64,000 nucleotides of DNA, taken from contig NZ_RXOE01000008.1 in NCBI RefSeq assembly GCF_003965815.1, positions 1-64,000 of the forward strand, read 5' to 3'. Made by a program: the position numbers and the translations under genes. The notes beneath the pieces were generated by a model. It did no database searches and was not told where the DNA came from. It worked only from the letters and a program-made list of their open reading frames with translations. This DNA comes from Variovorax gossypii (lineage in GTDB: Bacteria; Pseudomonadota; Gammaproteobacteria; Burkholderiales; Burkholderiaceae_C). Below are positions 50,490-58,248 of the stretch, piece after piece (within the stretch, counting starts at the first letter, position 1; every line of letters starts with the position of its first letter).

Positions 50490-51596
50490 ATGAAAACGCC
50501 CACGACCGCCTTTCCCCTGAACGCTTGGTACGCAGCCGCCTACGACGTCGAAGTGCGCCATGCACTGCTGCCTCGCACCATCTGCAACCAGAAAGTGGTG
50601 CTGTTCCGCCGTACCGACGGGCAGGTCGCCGTGCTCGAGGACGCCTGCTGGCACAGGCTGATGCCGCTGTCGCTGGGCCGCCTGGAGGGCGACGAACTGG
50701 TCTGCGGCTATCACGGCCTCGTCTACAACAGCCAGGGCCGCTGTACGCACATGCCCAGCCAGGAAACGCTGAACCCCTCGGCCTGCGTGCGCAGCTTTCC
50801 GGTGGCGGAGAAGCACCGCTTCGTGTGGATCTGGCCCGGCGACCCGGCCAAGGCCGACCCGGCGCTCATTCCCGACATGCACTGGAACGACGACCCCGCC
50901 TGGGCCGGCGACGGCAAGATGATCCGCGTCAACTGCGACTACCGCCTCGTGGTCGACAACCTCATGGACCTGACGCACGAGACCTTCGTGCACGGCTCAT
51001 CCATCGGCAACCGCGAAGTCGCCGAGGCCCCCTTCGTCGCCACGCACGGCGACCGCTCGGCCACCGTCACGCGCTGGATGGAGAACATCGATCCGCCGCC
51101 GTTCTGGGGCAGCCAGATCCGCCATGCGCGTGGCTACACCGGCAAGGTCGACCGCTGGCAGATCATCCGCTTCGAAGGTCCGTGCACAGTGAACATCGAC
51201 GTCGGCGTGGCCGAGGCCGGCAGCGGCGCGGTGCCGGCGGACGGCAACCCCGGCGACCGCAGCAAGGGCGTGAACGGCTACGTGCTCAACACAATCACGC
51301 CCGAGACCGACAAGACGTGTCTCTACTTCTGGGCCTTCGCGCGCAACTACTGTCTGGGCGAGCAGCGCCTCACGCACGAGCTGCGAGAGGGCGTGTCGGG
51401 CATCTTCCGCGAGGACGAGCTCGTGCTCGAGGCGCAGCAGAAGGCCATCGACGAGCACCCCGACCACCAGTTCTACAACCTCAACATCGACGCCGGCTCC
51501 ATGTGGGCGCGCAAGCTGATCGATCGCATGGTCGAGAAGGAGAAGCCCGCGCGCGCGGCGATCCCGATCCGTCCGGCCGAGAAGGAGGCTGCGTGA
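50490..51596 (+). CDS. vanA: Vanillate O-demethylase oxygenase subunit
   Basis: A 368-aa Rieske oxygenase. Rieske ligands are Cys53-x-His55 (ACWHRLMP) and Cys72-x2-His75 (VCGYHGLVY); the catalytic iron site is Asp160, His163 and His168 in NLMDLTHETFVH. The N-terminus FPLNAWYAAAYDVEV and length match VanA, which oxidatively removes the methyl group of vanillate to give protocatechuate and formaldehyde. The vanA-vanR-vanB order and the downstream aromatic-type importer support the assignment. A syringate or dicamba-type methoxyarene substrate cannot be excluded. Confidence 0.92.
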   Translation: MKTPTTAFPLNAWYAAAYDVEVRHALLPRTICNQKVVLFRRTDGQVAVLEDACWHRLMPLSLGRLEGDELVCGYHGLVYNSQGRCTHMPSQETLNPSACVRSFPVAEKHRFVWIWPGDPAKADPALIPDMHWNDDPAWAGDGKMIRVNCDYRLVVDNLMDLTHETFVHGSSIGNREVAEAPFVATHGDRSATVTRWMENIDPPPFWGSQIRHARGYTGKVDRWQIIRFEGPCTVNIDVGVAEAGSGAVPADGNPGDRSKGVNGYVLNTITPETDKTCLYFWAFARNYCLGEQRLTHELREGVSGIFREDELVLEAQQKAIDEHPDHQFYNLNIDAGSMWARKLIDRMVEKEKPARAAIPIRPAEKEAA

Positions 51597-52369
51597 AGGT
51601 CGCGGCAGTGTCCAACGCCGCCGAGCCGGGCGACAGCGGCAGTTCGCAGGCCGTGAAGGCGCAGCTGCGGCTGCGCGAGATGATCCTCGCGGGCGAGCTG
51701 CCCGGCGGTGCGCGCATTGCCGAGGTGGCGATCTCCGAGCAGCTCGGCGTGTCGCGCACGCCGGTGCGCACCGCGCTCATGCGGCTGGAACAGGAAGGCC
51801 TGCTCGAGGCGCTGCCCAACGGCGGCTATGCGGTGCGCACTTTCTCCGAGCGCGACGTGGCCGATGCCATCGAGCTGCGCGGCACGCTCGAAGGCCTGGT
51901 GGCCCGGCTCGCAGCCGAGCGCGGCGCGGCGCCGGTGGTGCTGCGCGAGGCGCGCGCCTGCCTGCAGCGCATCGATGAACTGCTGCGCGAGCCCGCGCTC
52001 GACGACGCGGCCTTCTCGCGCTACGTGACGCACAACGAGCGCTTCCATGCGCTGCTGTGCGAGATGGCGGGCAGCCCCGTCATCGCGCAGCAGCTGGAGC
52101 GCGTGGTCAACCTGCCGTTCGCCTCGCCCTCGGGCTTCGTCGTGGTGCAGGCCAACTCGCCGGCCGCGCGCGACATGCTCGTGGTCGCGCAGGACCAGCA
52201 CGTGCAGGTGCTCGACGCCATCGAGTCCGGCGAAGGCTCGCGCGCCGAGGCGCTGATGCGCGAGCACAGCCGCATCGCGCGACGCAACCTGCGCGAGGCG
52301 CTGCATGGCACGCCTACGGCGGAACAGCGTCCGCTGCCGGGCGTGCAGCTGATCCGCAGGCGCGGCTGA
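51593..52369 (+). CDS. vanR: GntR-family (FCD) regulator, VanR-like
   Basis: A 258-aa regulator starting at GTG 51593, which overlaps the vanA stop codon (GTGA) and has GGAGG 5 nt upstream. The wHTH at about 20-85 (RLREMILAGELPGGARIAEV, SEQLGVSRTPVRTALMRLEQ, GLLEALPNGGYAVRTF) is followed by an FCD domain (ELRGTLEGLVARLAAERG; THNERFHALLCEMAGSPVIA). Position between vanA and vanB and the TGTATACA sites upstream of vanA support vanillate-responsive repression, as for VanR of Pseudomonas and Acinetobacter. Confidence 0.9.
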   Translation: MKVAAVSNAAEPGDSGSSQAVKAQLRLREMILAGELPGGARIAEVAISEQLGVSRTPVRTALMRLEQEGLLEALPNGGYAVRTFSERDVADAIELRGTLEGLVARLAAERGAAPVVLREARACLQRIDELLREPALDDAAFSRYVTHNERFHALLCEMAGSPVIAQQLERVVNLPFASPSGFVVVQANSPAARDMLVVAQDQHVQVLDAIESGEGSRAEALMREHSRIARRNLREALHGTPTAEQRPLPGVQLIRRRG

Positions 52370-52408
52370 TTCCATCTTTCTCCCATTTCTCCTTCCTGTT
52401 GTTCCCCG

Positions 52409-53398
52409 ATGAAAAGCGATCTTCAATGGATGCAGGCGCAGGTCGTCGCGCTGCGCGACGTGACGCCCACCGTGCGCGAATTCGAACTGCGCCCCGAGAG
52501 CGGATTCGCCGCCGCCCATGAACCCGGCGCCCACCTGCAGGTGCAGGTGATGATGGCGCAGGGCAGGGTGCAGACCCGTTCCTATTCGCTGGTGGGCGAG
52601 GGCGACAGCCGTTGCTGGCGCATCGCCGTCAAGCGGCTCGACGACGGCCGCGGCGGCTCGCTCGCGATGTGGCGGCTCGCGGTGGGCGACCGCCTGCAGG
52701 TGAGCGCGCCGCAGAACCACTTTCCGCTCGACCTTTCCGCGCCGGGCTACCTGCTGGTGGCCGGCGGCATCGGCATCACGCCGCTGGTGCTGATGGCGCA
52801 GCGGCTGGGCGCGCACGCGAAGCGCACCGGCGTGCCGGTGAAGATGCTCTATGGCGCGCGCAATGCGGGCGAGTTCGGCTACCTGCCGCACCTGCGCGAG
52901 GCGCTGGGCGAGAGCGGTGTCGAAGCCCACGAAGGCGCGACGCCCATCGACTTCGCCGCCGCCATCGCCGCGCTGCCGCCAGGCGGCCAGCTCTACACCT
53001 GCGGCCCGGTGCCGATGCTCGAAGCCGTCAAGCGCGCGTGGCACGCTGCCGGGCGTGCCATCGAGGACCTGCGCTTCGAGACCTTCGGCAGCAGCGGCCG
53101 CCTGGCCACGCAGCCCTTCCAGGTGCGGATTCCACGGCACGACCTGGCCATCACCGTGCCGGCCGACTGCACGCTGCTCGAGGCGCTCGACGCGGCGGGC
53201 GTGCAGACGCTTTCCGACTGCAAGCGCGGCGAATGCGGCCTGTGCGCCATGGACGTGATCTCCGTCGACGGCGAGATCGACCATCGCGACGTGTTCCTCA
53301 GCGAGCACGAGAAGAAGTCGGTCACGCGCATCTGCGCCTGCGTGTCACGCGCCGTGGGTACGCTCACGCTCGACTCCGCGTACCGCGCCGACAGCTGA
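52409..53398 (+). CDS. vanB: Vanillate O-demethylase oxidoreductase subunit
   Basis: A 329-aa class IA reductase. An FMN/FAD-binding ferredoxin-reductase domain (RTRSYSLVGEGD-like block QTRSYSLVGEG, and GGIGITPLVLMAQRL with the nucleotide loop) is followed by a C-terminal plant-type 2Fe-2S ferredoxin domain with Cys271-x4-Cys276-x2-Cys279-x29-Cys309. It carries electrons from NAD(P)H to VanA. Lies 39 nt after vanR. It may also serve the reductase-less split oxygenase at 914-2457 (speculation). A hairpin with a TTAATTT tail follows the gene. Confidence 0.92.
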   Translation: MKSDLQWMQAQVVALRDVTPTVREFELRPESGFAAAHEPGAHLQVQVMMAQGRVQTRSYSLVGEGDSRCWRIAVKRLDDGRGGSLAMWRLAVGDRLQVSAPQNHFPLDLSAPGYLLVAGGIGITPLVLMAQRLGAHAKRTGVPVKMLYGARNAGEFGYLPHLREALGESGVEAHEGATPIDFAAAIAALPPGGQLYTCGPVPMLEAVKRAWHAAGRAIEDLRFETFGSSGRLATQPFQVRIPRHDLAITVPADCTLLEALDAAGVQTLSDCKRGECGLCAMDVISVDGEIDHRDVFLSEHEKKSVTRICACVSRAVGTLTLDSAYRADS

Positions 53399-53420
53399 TC
53401 CGTTCGTCTCGGAATACACC

Positions 53421-53447
53421 CTGCGCGATGATCGCGCAGTTAATTTG
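53421..53447 (+). terminator. Hairpin terminator after vanB
   Basis: Perfect 9-bp stem CTGCGCGAT/ATCGCGCAG with a 1-nt centre (effective 3- to 5-nt loop), followed by TTAATTTGT, 22 nt after the vanB stop. Plausible intrinsic terminator that separates the van genes from the ABC importer genes. Confidence 0.6.
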
Positions 53448-53564
53448 TCAATCGCGCAACAAAGGCCGGCGACGGCGACCGGCTAGGTGATTGCCTGCCC
53501 CGCCGGATGTTGCAAAGTGTTCAAAATAGCCCCGGTTCGCGTTCCGCCCCTCAAAGGAAAAAAC

Positions 53565-54737
53565 ATGCAAAGACGCCATCTCATTCAGACCGCCGCCCTG
53601 TCAGCACTTGCGCTTTCGATGTCGCTGGCCAGCGCCCAGGACAACAAGTTCAAGATCGGCCTGATCCTTCCGATGACGGGCCAGTCGGCCTCCACGGGCC
53701 GCCAGATCGAAGCCGCCGCGCGCCTGTACATGGCCCAGAACGGCGACACCGTGGCCGGCAAGAAGGTGGAGCTGATCGTCAAGGACGACACCGGCCTGCC
53801 CGACGTGACCAAGCGCCTCGCGCAGGAGCTGGTGGTGAACGACAAGGTCAATGTGCTGGCCGGCTTCGGCCTGACGCCGCTGGCCCTCGCGGTGGCGCCC
53901 ATCGCCACCCAGTCGAAGACGCCGGAAGTGGTAATGGCCGCCGCCACGTCGAGCATCACCGAGGCATCGCCCTACATCATCCGTTCGAGCTTCACGCTGC
54001 CGCAGGTGTCGGTGGCCATGGGCGACTGGGCTCCGAAGAACGGCGTGAAGACGGTCGTCACGCTGGTGGCCGACTACGGCCCGGGCAACGACGCCGAGAA
54101 GTTCTTCACCGAGCGCTTCCAGCTCAACGGCGGCAAGGTGCTCGACAAGCTGCGCGTGCCGCTGCGCAACCCCGACTTCGCTCCCTTCCTGCAGAAGGTG
54201 CGCGACGTGAAGCCCGATGCGCTCTTCGTCTTCGTGCCCTCCGGCGCGGGCGCGGCGGTGATGAAGCAGTTCCTGGAGCGCGGCATGGACAAGGCCGGCA
54301 TCCGCATGATCGCCACCGGCGACGTGACCGACGACGACCAGCTCAACGACATGGGCGACGGCGCGCTCGGCGTGGTCACCTCGCACCACTACTCGGCGGC
54401 GCACCCCTCGGCGATGAACAAGAAGTTCGTCGAGGCCTTCGAGAAGGCCAACCCCAAGATGCGCCCCAACTTCATGGCCGTGGGCGGCTATGACGGCATG
54501 CGCGTGATCTACGAGGCGCTCAAGGCCACCAAGGGCCAGGGCGGCGGCGAGGCGCTGCTGGCGGCCATGAAGGGCCAGGTCTTCGAGAGCCCGCGCGGCC
54601 AGGTGCTGATCGACGCGCAGACGCGCGACATCGTGCAGGACGTGTACCTGCGCAAGGTCGAGAAGAAGGACGGGCAGCTCTACAACGTCGAGTTCGACGT
54701 GATCAAGGGCGTGAAGGACCCGGGCAAAGCAAAATAA
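53565..54737 (+). CDS. ABC transporter substrate-binding protein, branched-chain amino acid/aromatic acid type
   Basis: A 390-aa periplasmic binding protein (type I fold) with signal peptide MQRRHLIQTAALSALALSMS and cleavage near ASA-QDN. Family blocks are FKIGLILPMTGQSASTGRQI, VVNDKVNVLAGFGLTPLALA, SSITEASPYIIRSSFTLPQV and VGGYDGMRVIYEALKATKGQ. It is followed by its permeases LivH/LivM and ATPases LivG/LivF after hairpin repeat copy C. Relatives of this branch bind aromatic acids as well as amino acids; the van and esterase neighbours suggest an aromatic ligand (inference). Start at ATG 53565. Confidence 0.9.
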   Translation: MQRRHLIQTAALSALALSMSLASAQDNKFKIGLILPMTGQSASTGRQIEAAARLYMAQNGDTVAGKKVELIVKDDTGLPDVTKRLAQELVVNDKVNVLAGFGLTPLALAVAPIATQSKTPEVVMAAATSSITEASPYIIRSSFTLPQVSVAMGDWAPKNGVKTVVTLVADYGPGNDAEKFFTERFQLNGGKVLDKLRVPLRNPDFAPFLQKVRDVKPDALFVFVPSGAGAAVMKQFLERGMDKAGIRMIATGDVTDDDQLNDMGDGALGVVTSHHYSAAHPSAMNKKFVEAFEKANPKMRPNFMAVGGYDGMRVIYEALKATKGQGGGEALLAAMKGQVFESPRGQVLIDAQTRDIVQDVYLRKVEKKDGQLYNVEFDVIKGVKDPGKAK

Positions 54738-54744
54738 AAAAATA

Positions 54745-54840
54745 GCTCGCCCCCAGGCTGCGCGCACTTCGTGTCGCTTCGCCAACCCCCTTCCGGGGGC
54801 AACACCTGAGGCCCGGCAAAGCCGGTTCCTCGGTGTTTCG
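54745..54840 (+). repeat. Dispersed 3'-UTR hairpin repeat, copy C
   Basis: About 96 bp, 7 nt after the stop of the substrate-binding protein gene, in the same gene-relative orientation as copies A and B. It contains a CCCCC/GGGGG hairpin (54786-54799) and a long stem-loop AACACC-GAGG-CCGGC/GCCGG-CCTC-GGTGTT (54801-54837) with an AAA loop. It separates the binding-protein gene from livH. Confidence 0.9.
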
Positions 54841-54881
54841 CGAAGAGACCGCAAGGCGCGGCCCGTGTTTGAGTAGCTGAC

Positions 54882-55754
54882 ATGTTGACCATCCTTTTCG
54901 ACGGCATCGCCTACGGCATGCTGCTCTTCGTGCTCGCCGTCGGGCTGGCCGTGACGCTGGGGCTGATGAACTTCATCAACCTCGCGCACGGCGCCTTCGC
55001 CATGGCGGGCGGCTATCTCACGGTGTTCGCGATGCAGAAGCTGGGCGTGCCGTTCCTGGCTTGCCTGCCGCTCGCGTTCATCGTCGTCGCGCTGGCCGGC
55101 GCGCTGCTGGAGCGAACGCTCTACCGACCGATGTACGGCAAGCCGCACCTCGACCAGGTGCTCTTTTCCATCGGCCTGGCCTTCATGGCCGTGGCTGCTG
55201 TCGACTACTTCGTGGGCTCGTCGCAGCAGAACGTGCAGCTGCCCGAATGGCTGCGCGGTCGCACCGAGATCGGCGACGGCGCGCTGCTGCTGGGCATGGG
55301 GCACTACCGGCTCTTCATCATCGGCGTGTGCGCGGTGCTCACGGTGGTGCTGCAGCTCATTCTTTCGAAGACGCGCTTCGGCAGCCGGCTGCGCGCGGCG
55401 GTCGACGATCCGCGCGTGGCGGCGGGGCTGGGCATCAACGTCAACGTCGTGTTCCTGCTGACCTTCGCAGTGGGCTCCGGGCTCGCGGGGCTGGGCGGCG
55501 CGCTGGGCGCCGAGATCCTGGGGCTCGATCCGACCTTCCCGCTCAAGTACATGATCTATTTCCTGATCGTGGTCTCGGTCGGCGGCACCTCGTCGATCAC
55601 CGGGCCGCTCGCGGCGGCGCTGCTGCTGGGCATCGCCGACGTGGCGGGCAAGTACTTCATTCCGAAGATGGGCGCGTTCACCGTCTACCTGCTGATGATC
55701 CTGATCCTGATGTGGCGCCCGCAGGGCCTGTTCACGCGCAAAGGGGGCCGCTGA
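54882..55754 (+). CDS. livH: Branched-chain amino acid-type ABC permease LivH
   Basis: A 290-aa inner-membrane permease with about eight helices and the LivH features GLMNFINLAHGAFAMAGGYL, LERTLYRPM, AVDDPRVAAGLGINVNVVFL and TSSITGPLAAALLLGIADV. It pairs with LivM to form the channel of the importer. Its stop codon directly abuts the livM ATG (55755). Separated from the binding-protein gene by the hairpin repeat. Confidence 0.93.
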   Translation: MLTILFDGIAYGMLLFVLAVGLAVTLGLMNFINLAHGAFAMAGGYLTVFAMQKLGVPFLACLPLAFIVVALAGALLERTLYRPMYGKPHLDQVLFSIGLAFMAVAAVDYFVGSSQQNVQLPEWLRGRTEIGDGALLLGMGHYRLFIIGVCAVLTVVLQLILSKTRFGSRLRAAVDDPRVAAGLGINVNVVFLLTFAVGSGLAGLGGALGAEILGLDPTFPLKYMIYFLIVVSVGGTSSITGPLAAALLLGIADVAGKYFIPKMGAFTVYLLMILILMWRPQGLFTRKGGR

Positions 55755-56756
55755 ATGAGCACGCCTCCCGTCGTCGCCGATTTCCAGTCGGCCCTGCTGC
55801 GCAAGGCGCGCTGGCGTCCGCTCGAGTTCGTCGTCTGGGCCGCGGCCTTCGCGCTGCCGCTCGTGATGCCTTCGCACTCGCTGCTGGTCAACGAGATCGC
55901 CATCGTCGCGCTGTTCGCGATGTCGCTGGACCTGATCCTGGGCTACACCGGCATCGTGTCGCTGGGCCATGCGGCCTTCTTCGGCTTCGGTGCGTACGCG
56001 GCGGCACTCTTCGCCAAGCTCGTGATGCCCGACCCGACCGTGGGCCTGCTGTTCGCGACCGTGCTGGCCGCGCTGCTGGGCCTGGTGGCCAGCGTGACGA
56101 TCCTGCGCGGCAGCGACCTCACGCGGCTGATGGTCACGCTGGGCACGGCGCTGCTGCTGCTCGAACTCGCCAACAAGCTCGACTGGCTCACCGGCGGCGC
56201 CGACGGCCTGCAGGGCGTGGTGATGGGGCCGGTGCTCGGCATGTTCGAGTTCGACCTGTACGGCCGCACGGCAGCCTGGTATTCGCTGGCGGTGATGCTG
56301 GTGCTGTTCCTCGTGATGCGCCGCCTCGTGCATTCGCCCTTCGGAGCCACGCTGAAGGCCATCCGCGACAACCGGCTGCGCGCCATGGCCATCGGCATTC
56401 CGGTGGTGTCGCGTCTGGTGGTGATCTACACGGTGGCGGCGGGCATCGCCGGCGCTGCCGGCGCGCTGCTGGCGCAGACCACCGGCTTCGCCTCGCTCGA
56501 CGTGCTGGCCTTCGACCGCTCGGCCGACGTGCTGCTGATGCTGGTCATCGGCGGCGTGGGCTGGCTCTATGGCGGCGTGGCGGGTGCCATCGTCTTCAAG
56601 CTGCTGCAGACCTGGCTGTCGGCCGTGACGCCGCAGTACTGGATGTTCTGGATCGGCCTGATCCTCGTGCTGCTGGTGCTCGTCGGGCGCGACCGCCTGC
56701 TCAAGCCGTGGACGTGGTTCGGCGCAAGCAAGGGCAAGAAGGGCGGTGCGGCATGA
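55755..56756 (+). CDS. livM: Branched-chain amino acid-type ABC permease LivM
   Basis: A 333-aa permease with N-terminal soluble extension and about nine helices. LivM blocks are MSLDLILGYTGIVSLGHAAF, FGFGAYAAALFAKLV, PFGATLKAIRDNRLRAMAIG and VIGGVGWLYGGVAGAIVFKL. It starts at the base after the livH stop; its own stop overlaps the livG ATG by 4 nt. The C-terminal tail (ASKGKKGGAA) is basic. Confidence 0.93.
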   Translation: MSTPPVVADFQSALLRKARWRPLEFVVWAAAFALPLVMPSHSLLVNEIAIVALFAMSLDLILGYTGIVSLGHAAFFGFGAYAAALFAKLVMPDPTVGLLFATVLAALLGLVASVTILRGSDLTRLMVTLGTALLLLELANKLDWLTGGADGLQGVVMGPVLGMFEFDLYGRTAAWYSLAVMLVLFLVMRRLVHSPFGATLKAIRDNRLRAMAIGIPVVSRLVVIYTVAAGIAGAAGALLAQTTGFASLDVLAFDRSADVLLMLVIGGVGWLYGGVAGAIVFKLLQTWLSAVTPQYWMFWIGLILVLLVLVGRDRLLKPWTWFGASKGKKGGAA

Positions 56757-57514
56757 CCGACACCGTGCTTTCCACCCACGGCCTGGTGATGCGCTTCGGC
56801 GGCATCACGGCCACCAACAACGTGACGATGGAGCTCAGGCGCGGCGCACGCCATGCGCTCATCGGCCCGAACGGCGCGGGCAAGACCACGCTCATCAACC
56901 AGCTCACGGGCGTGCTCACGCCCACCGAGGGCCGCATCACACTGATGGGCGAGGACATCACCTCGCTCGCACCGCACAAGCGCGTGGCGCGCGGGCTGGT
57001 GCGCACCTTCCAGATCAACCAGCTGTTCGACTCGATGACGCCGCTCGAAACGCTGGCGCTCGTGGTGTCGCAGCACCAGGGCATCGGCGCGCAGTGGTGG
57101 AGGCCGCTGGGTTCGAGCAAGGCCATTGCCGAGCGTGCGGCGCAGTTGCTGGAGCAGTTCCACCTCAGTGACGTGGCGCAACAGCAGGTGAAGCACCTGG
57201 CCTACGGCAAGCGCCGCCTGCTTGAAATCGCCATCGCGCTGGCCTGCGAGCCGCGCGTGCTGCTGCTCGACGAACCGGTGGCGGGCGTGCCCGCCGGCGA
57301 GCGCGAGGAGCTGCTGCAGACCGTGGCCGCGCTGCCGGCCGACGTGTCGGTGCTGCTGATCGAGCACGACATGGACCTGGTGTTCAGCTTCGCCGACCGC
57401 ATGACGGTGCTGGTCAACGGCACCCTGCTGACCGAAGGCGACCCTGAGACCATCGCCAACGATCCGAAGGTGAAGGAGGTCTATCTGGGCCACGGGGAGA
57501 GCGCGCATGTCTGA
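56753..57514 (+). CDS. livG: ABC transporter ATP-binding protein LivG
   Basis: A 253-aa ATPase. Walker A GPNGAGKTT, Q-loop region LVRTFQINQLFDSMTPLETL, a signature written LAYGKRRLLEIA instead of LSGG (a common LivG variant), Walker B VLLLDEPVAGV and the H-loop IEHDMDLVF are all present. It binds the cytoplasmic loop of LivH or LivM. Overlaps livM by 4 nt and livF by 8 nt, so the five genes are one transcription unit. Confidence 0.94.
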   Translation: MTDTVLSTHGLVMRFGGITATNNVTMELRRGARHALIGPNGAGKTTLINQLTGVLTPTEGRITLMGEDITSLAPHKRVARGLVRTFQINQLFDSMTPLETLALVVSQHQGIGAQWWRPLGSSKAIAERAAQLLEQFHLSDVAQQQVKHLAYGKRRLLEIAIALACEPRVLLLDEPVAGVPAGEREELLQTVAALPADVSVLLIEHDMDLVFSFADRMTVLVNGTLLTEGDPETIANDPKVKEVYLGHGESAHV

Positions 57515-58211
57515 ACTGCTGCGCATCGAGAACCTGAGCGCCGGCTACGGCGAGGCCGTGGTGCTGCACGACGTGGCCTTCGCGCTCGGCGAGGGACAGA
57601 CGCTCGCGCTGCTGGGCCGCAATGGCACGGGCAAGACCACGCTGATCAACACGCTCGCGGGCGCTACGCGCCAGCACGGCGGCAGCATCTCGCTGGGCGG
57701 GCAGCCACTGCACAAGCTCGCGCCGCACCTGCGCGCGGCGGCCGGCATCGGTTGGGTGCCGCAGGAGCGCAACATCTTCAAGTCGCTGACGGTGCATGAG
57801 AACCTCACCGCGGTGGAGAGGCCCGGCAAGTGGAATCCGCAGCGCGTGTACGAGATGTTCCCGCGTCTTGCCGAGCGCAAGACCAACCTCGGCACGCAGC
57901 TCTCCGGCGGCGAGCAGCAGATGCTGGCCGTGGGCCGCGCGCTGGTGCTCAACCCCAAGCTGCTGCTGCTCGACGAGCCGCTCGAAGGCCTCGCGCCCAT
58001 CATCGTGGAAGAGCTGCTGCGCGCCATCCGCCGCATCACGCAGGACGAGGGGCTGGCCGCGATCATCGTGGAGCAGCATCCACAGGCGATCCTCGCGATC
58101 TCCGACGAGGCGGTGGTGCTCGACCACGGCACCATCGTCCACACCGACAGCGCGGCCGCGCTGCGCAGCCAGCCGCAGGTGCTCGACCGGCTGCTGGGCG
58201 TGGCGCGGTAG
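57507..58211 (+). CDS. livF: ABC transporter ATP-binding protein LivF
   Basis: A 234-aa ATPase with Walker A GRNGTGKTT, Q-loop GWVPQERNIFKSLTVHENLT, signature LSGGEQQMLAVGRAL, Walker B LLLLDEPLEGLAP and switch IIVEQHPQAIL. Completes the LivFGHM importer. Its ATG lies 8 nt inside livG. The tannase-family lipoprotein gene follows 38 nt later and is probably on the same transcript. Confidence 0.95.
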   Translation: MSELLRIENLSAGYGEAVVLHDVAFALGEGQTLALLGRNGTGKTTLINTLAGATRQHGGSISLGGQPLHKLAPHLRAAAGIGWVPQERNIFKSLTVHENLTAVERPGKWNPQRVYEMFPRLAERKTNLGTQLSGGEQQMLAVGRALVLNPKLLLLDEPLEGLAPIIVEELLRAIRRITQDEGLAAIIVEQHPQAILAISDEAVVLDHGTIVHTDSAAALRSQPQVLDRLLGVAR

Positions 58212-58248
58212 CAGACAGACACGACAAACCAAAAAAGGAGACAGACAG

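Noticed and set aside
53601..56333. A 910-codon open frame on the - strand
   Set aside because: It mirrors the binding-protein, livH and livM genes and passes through repeat copy C. It is rich in His/Arg/Glu, typical of GC-rich shadows.
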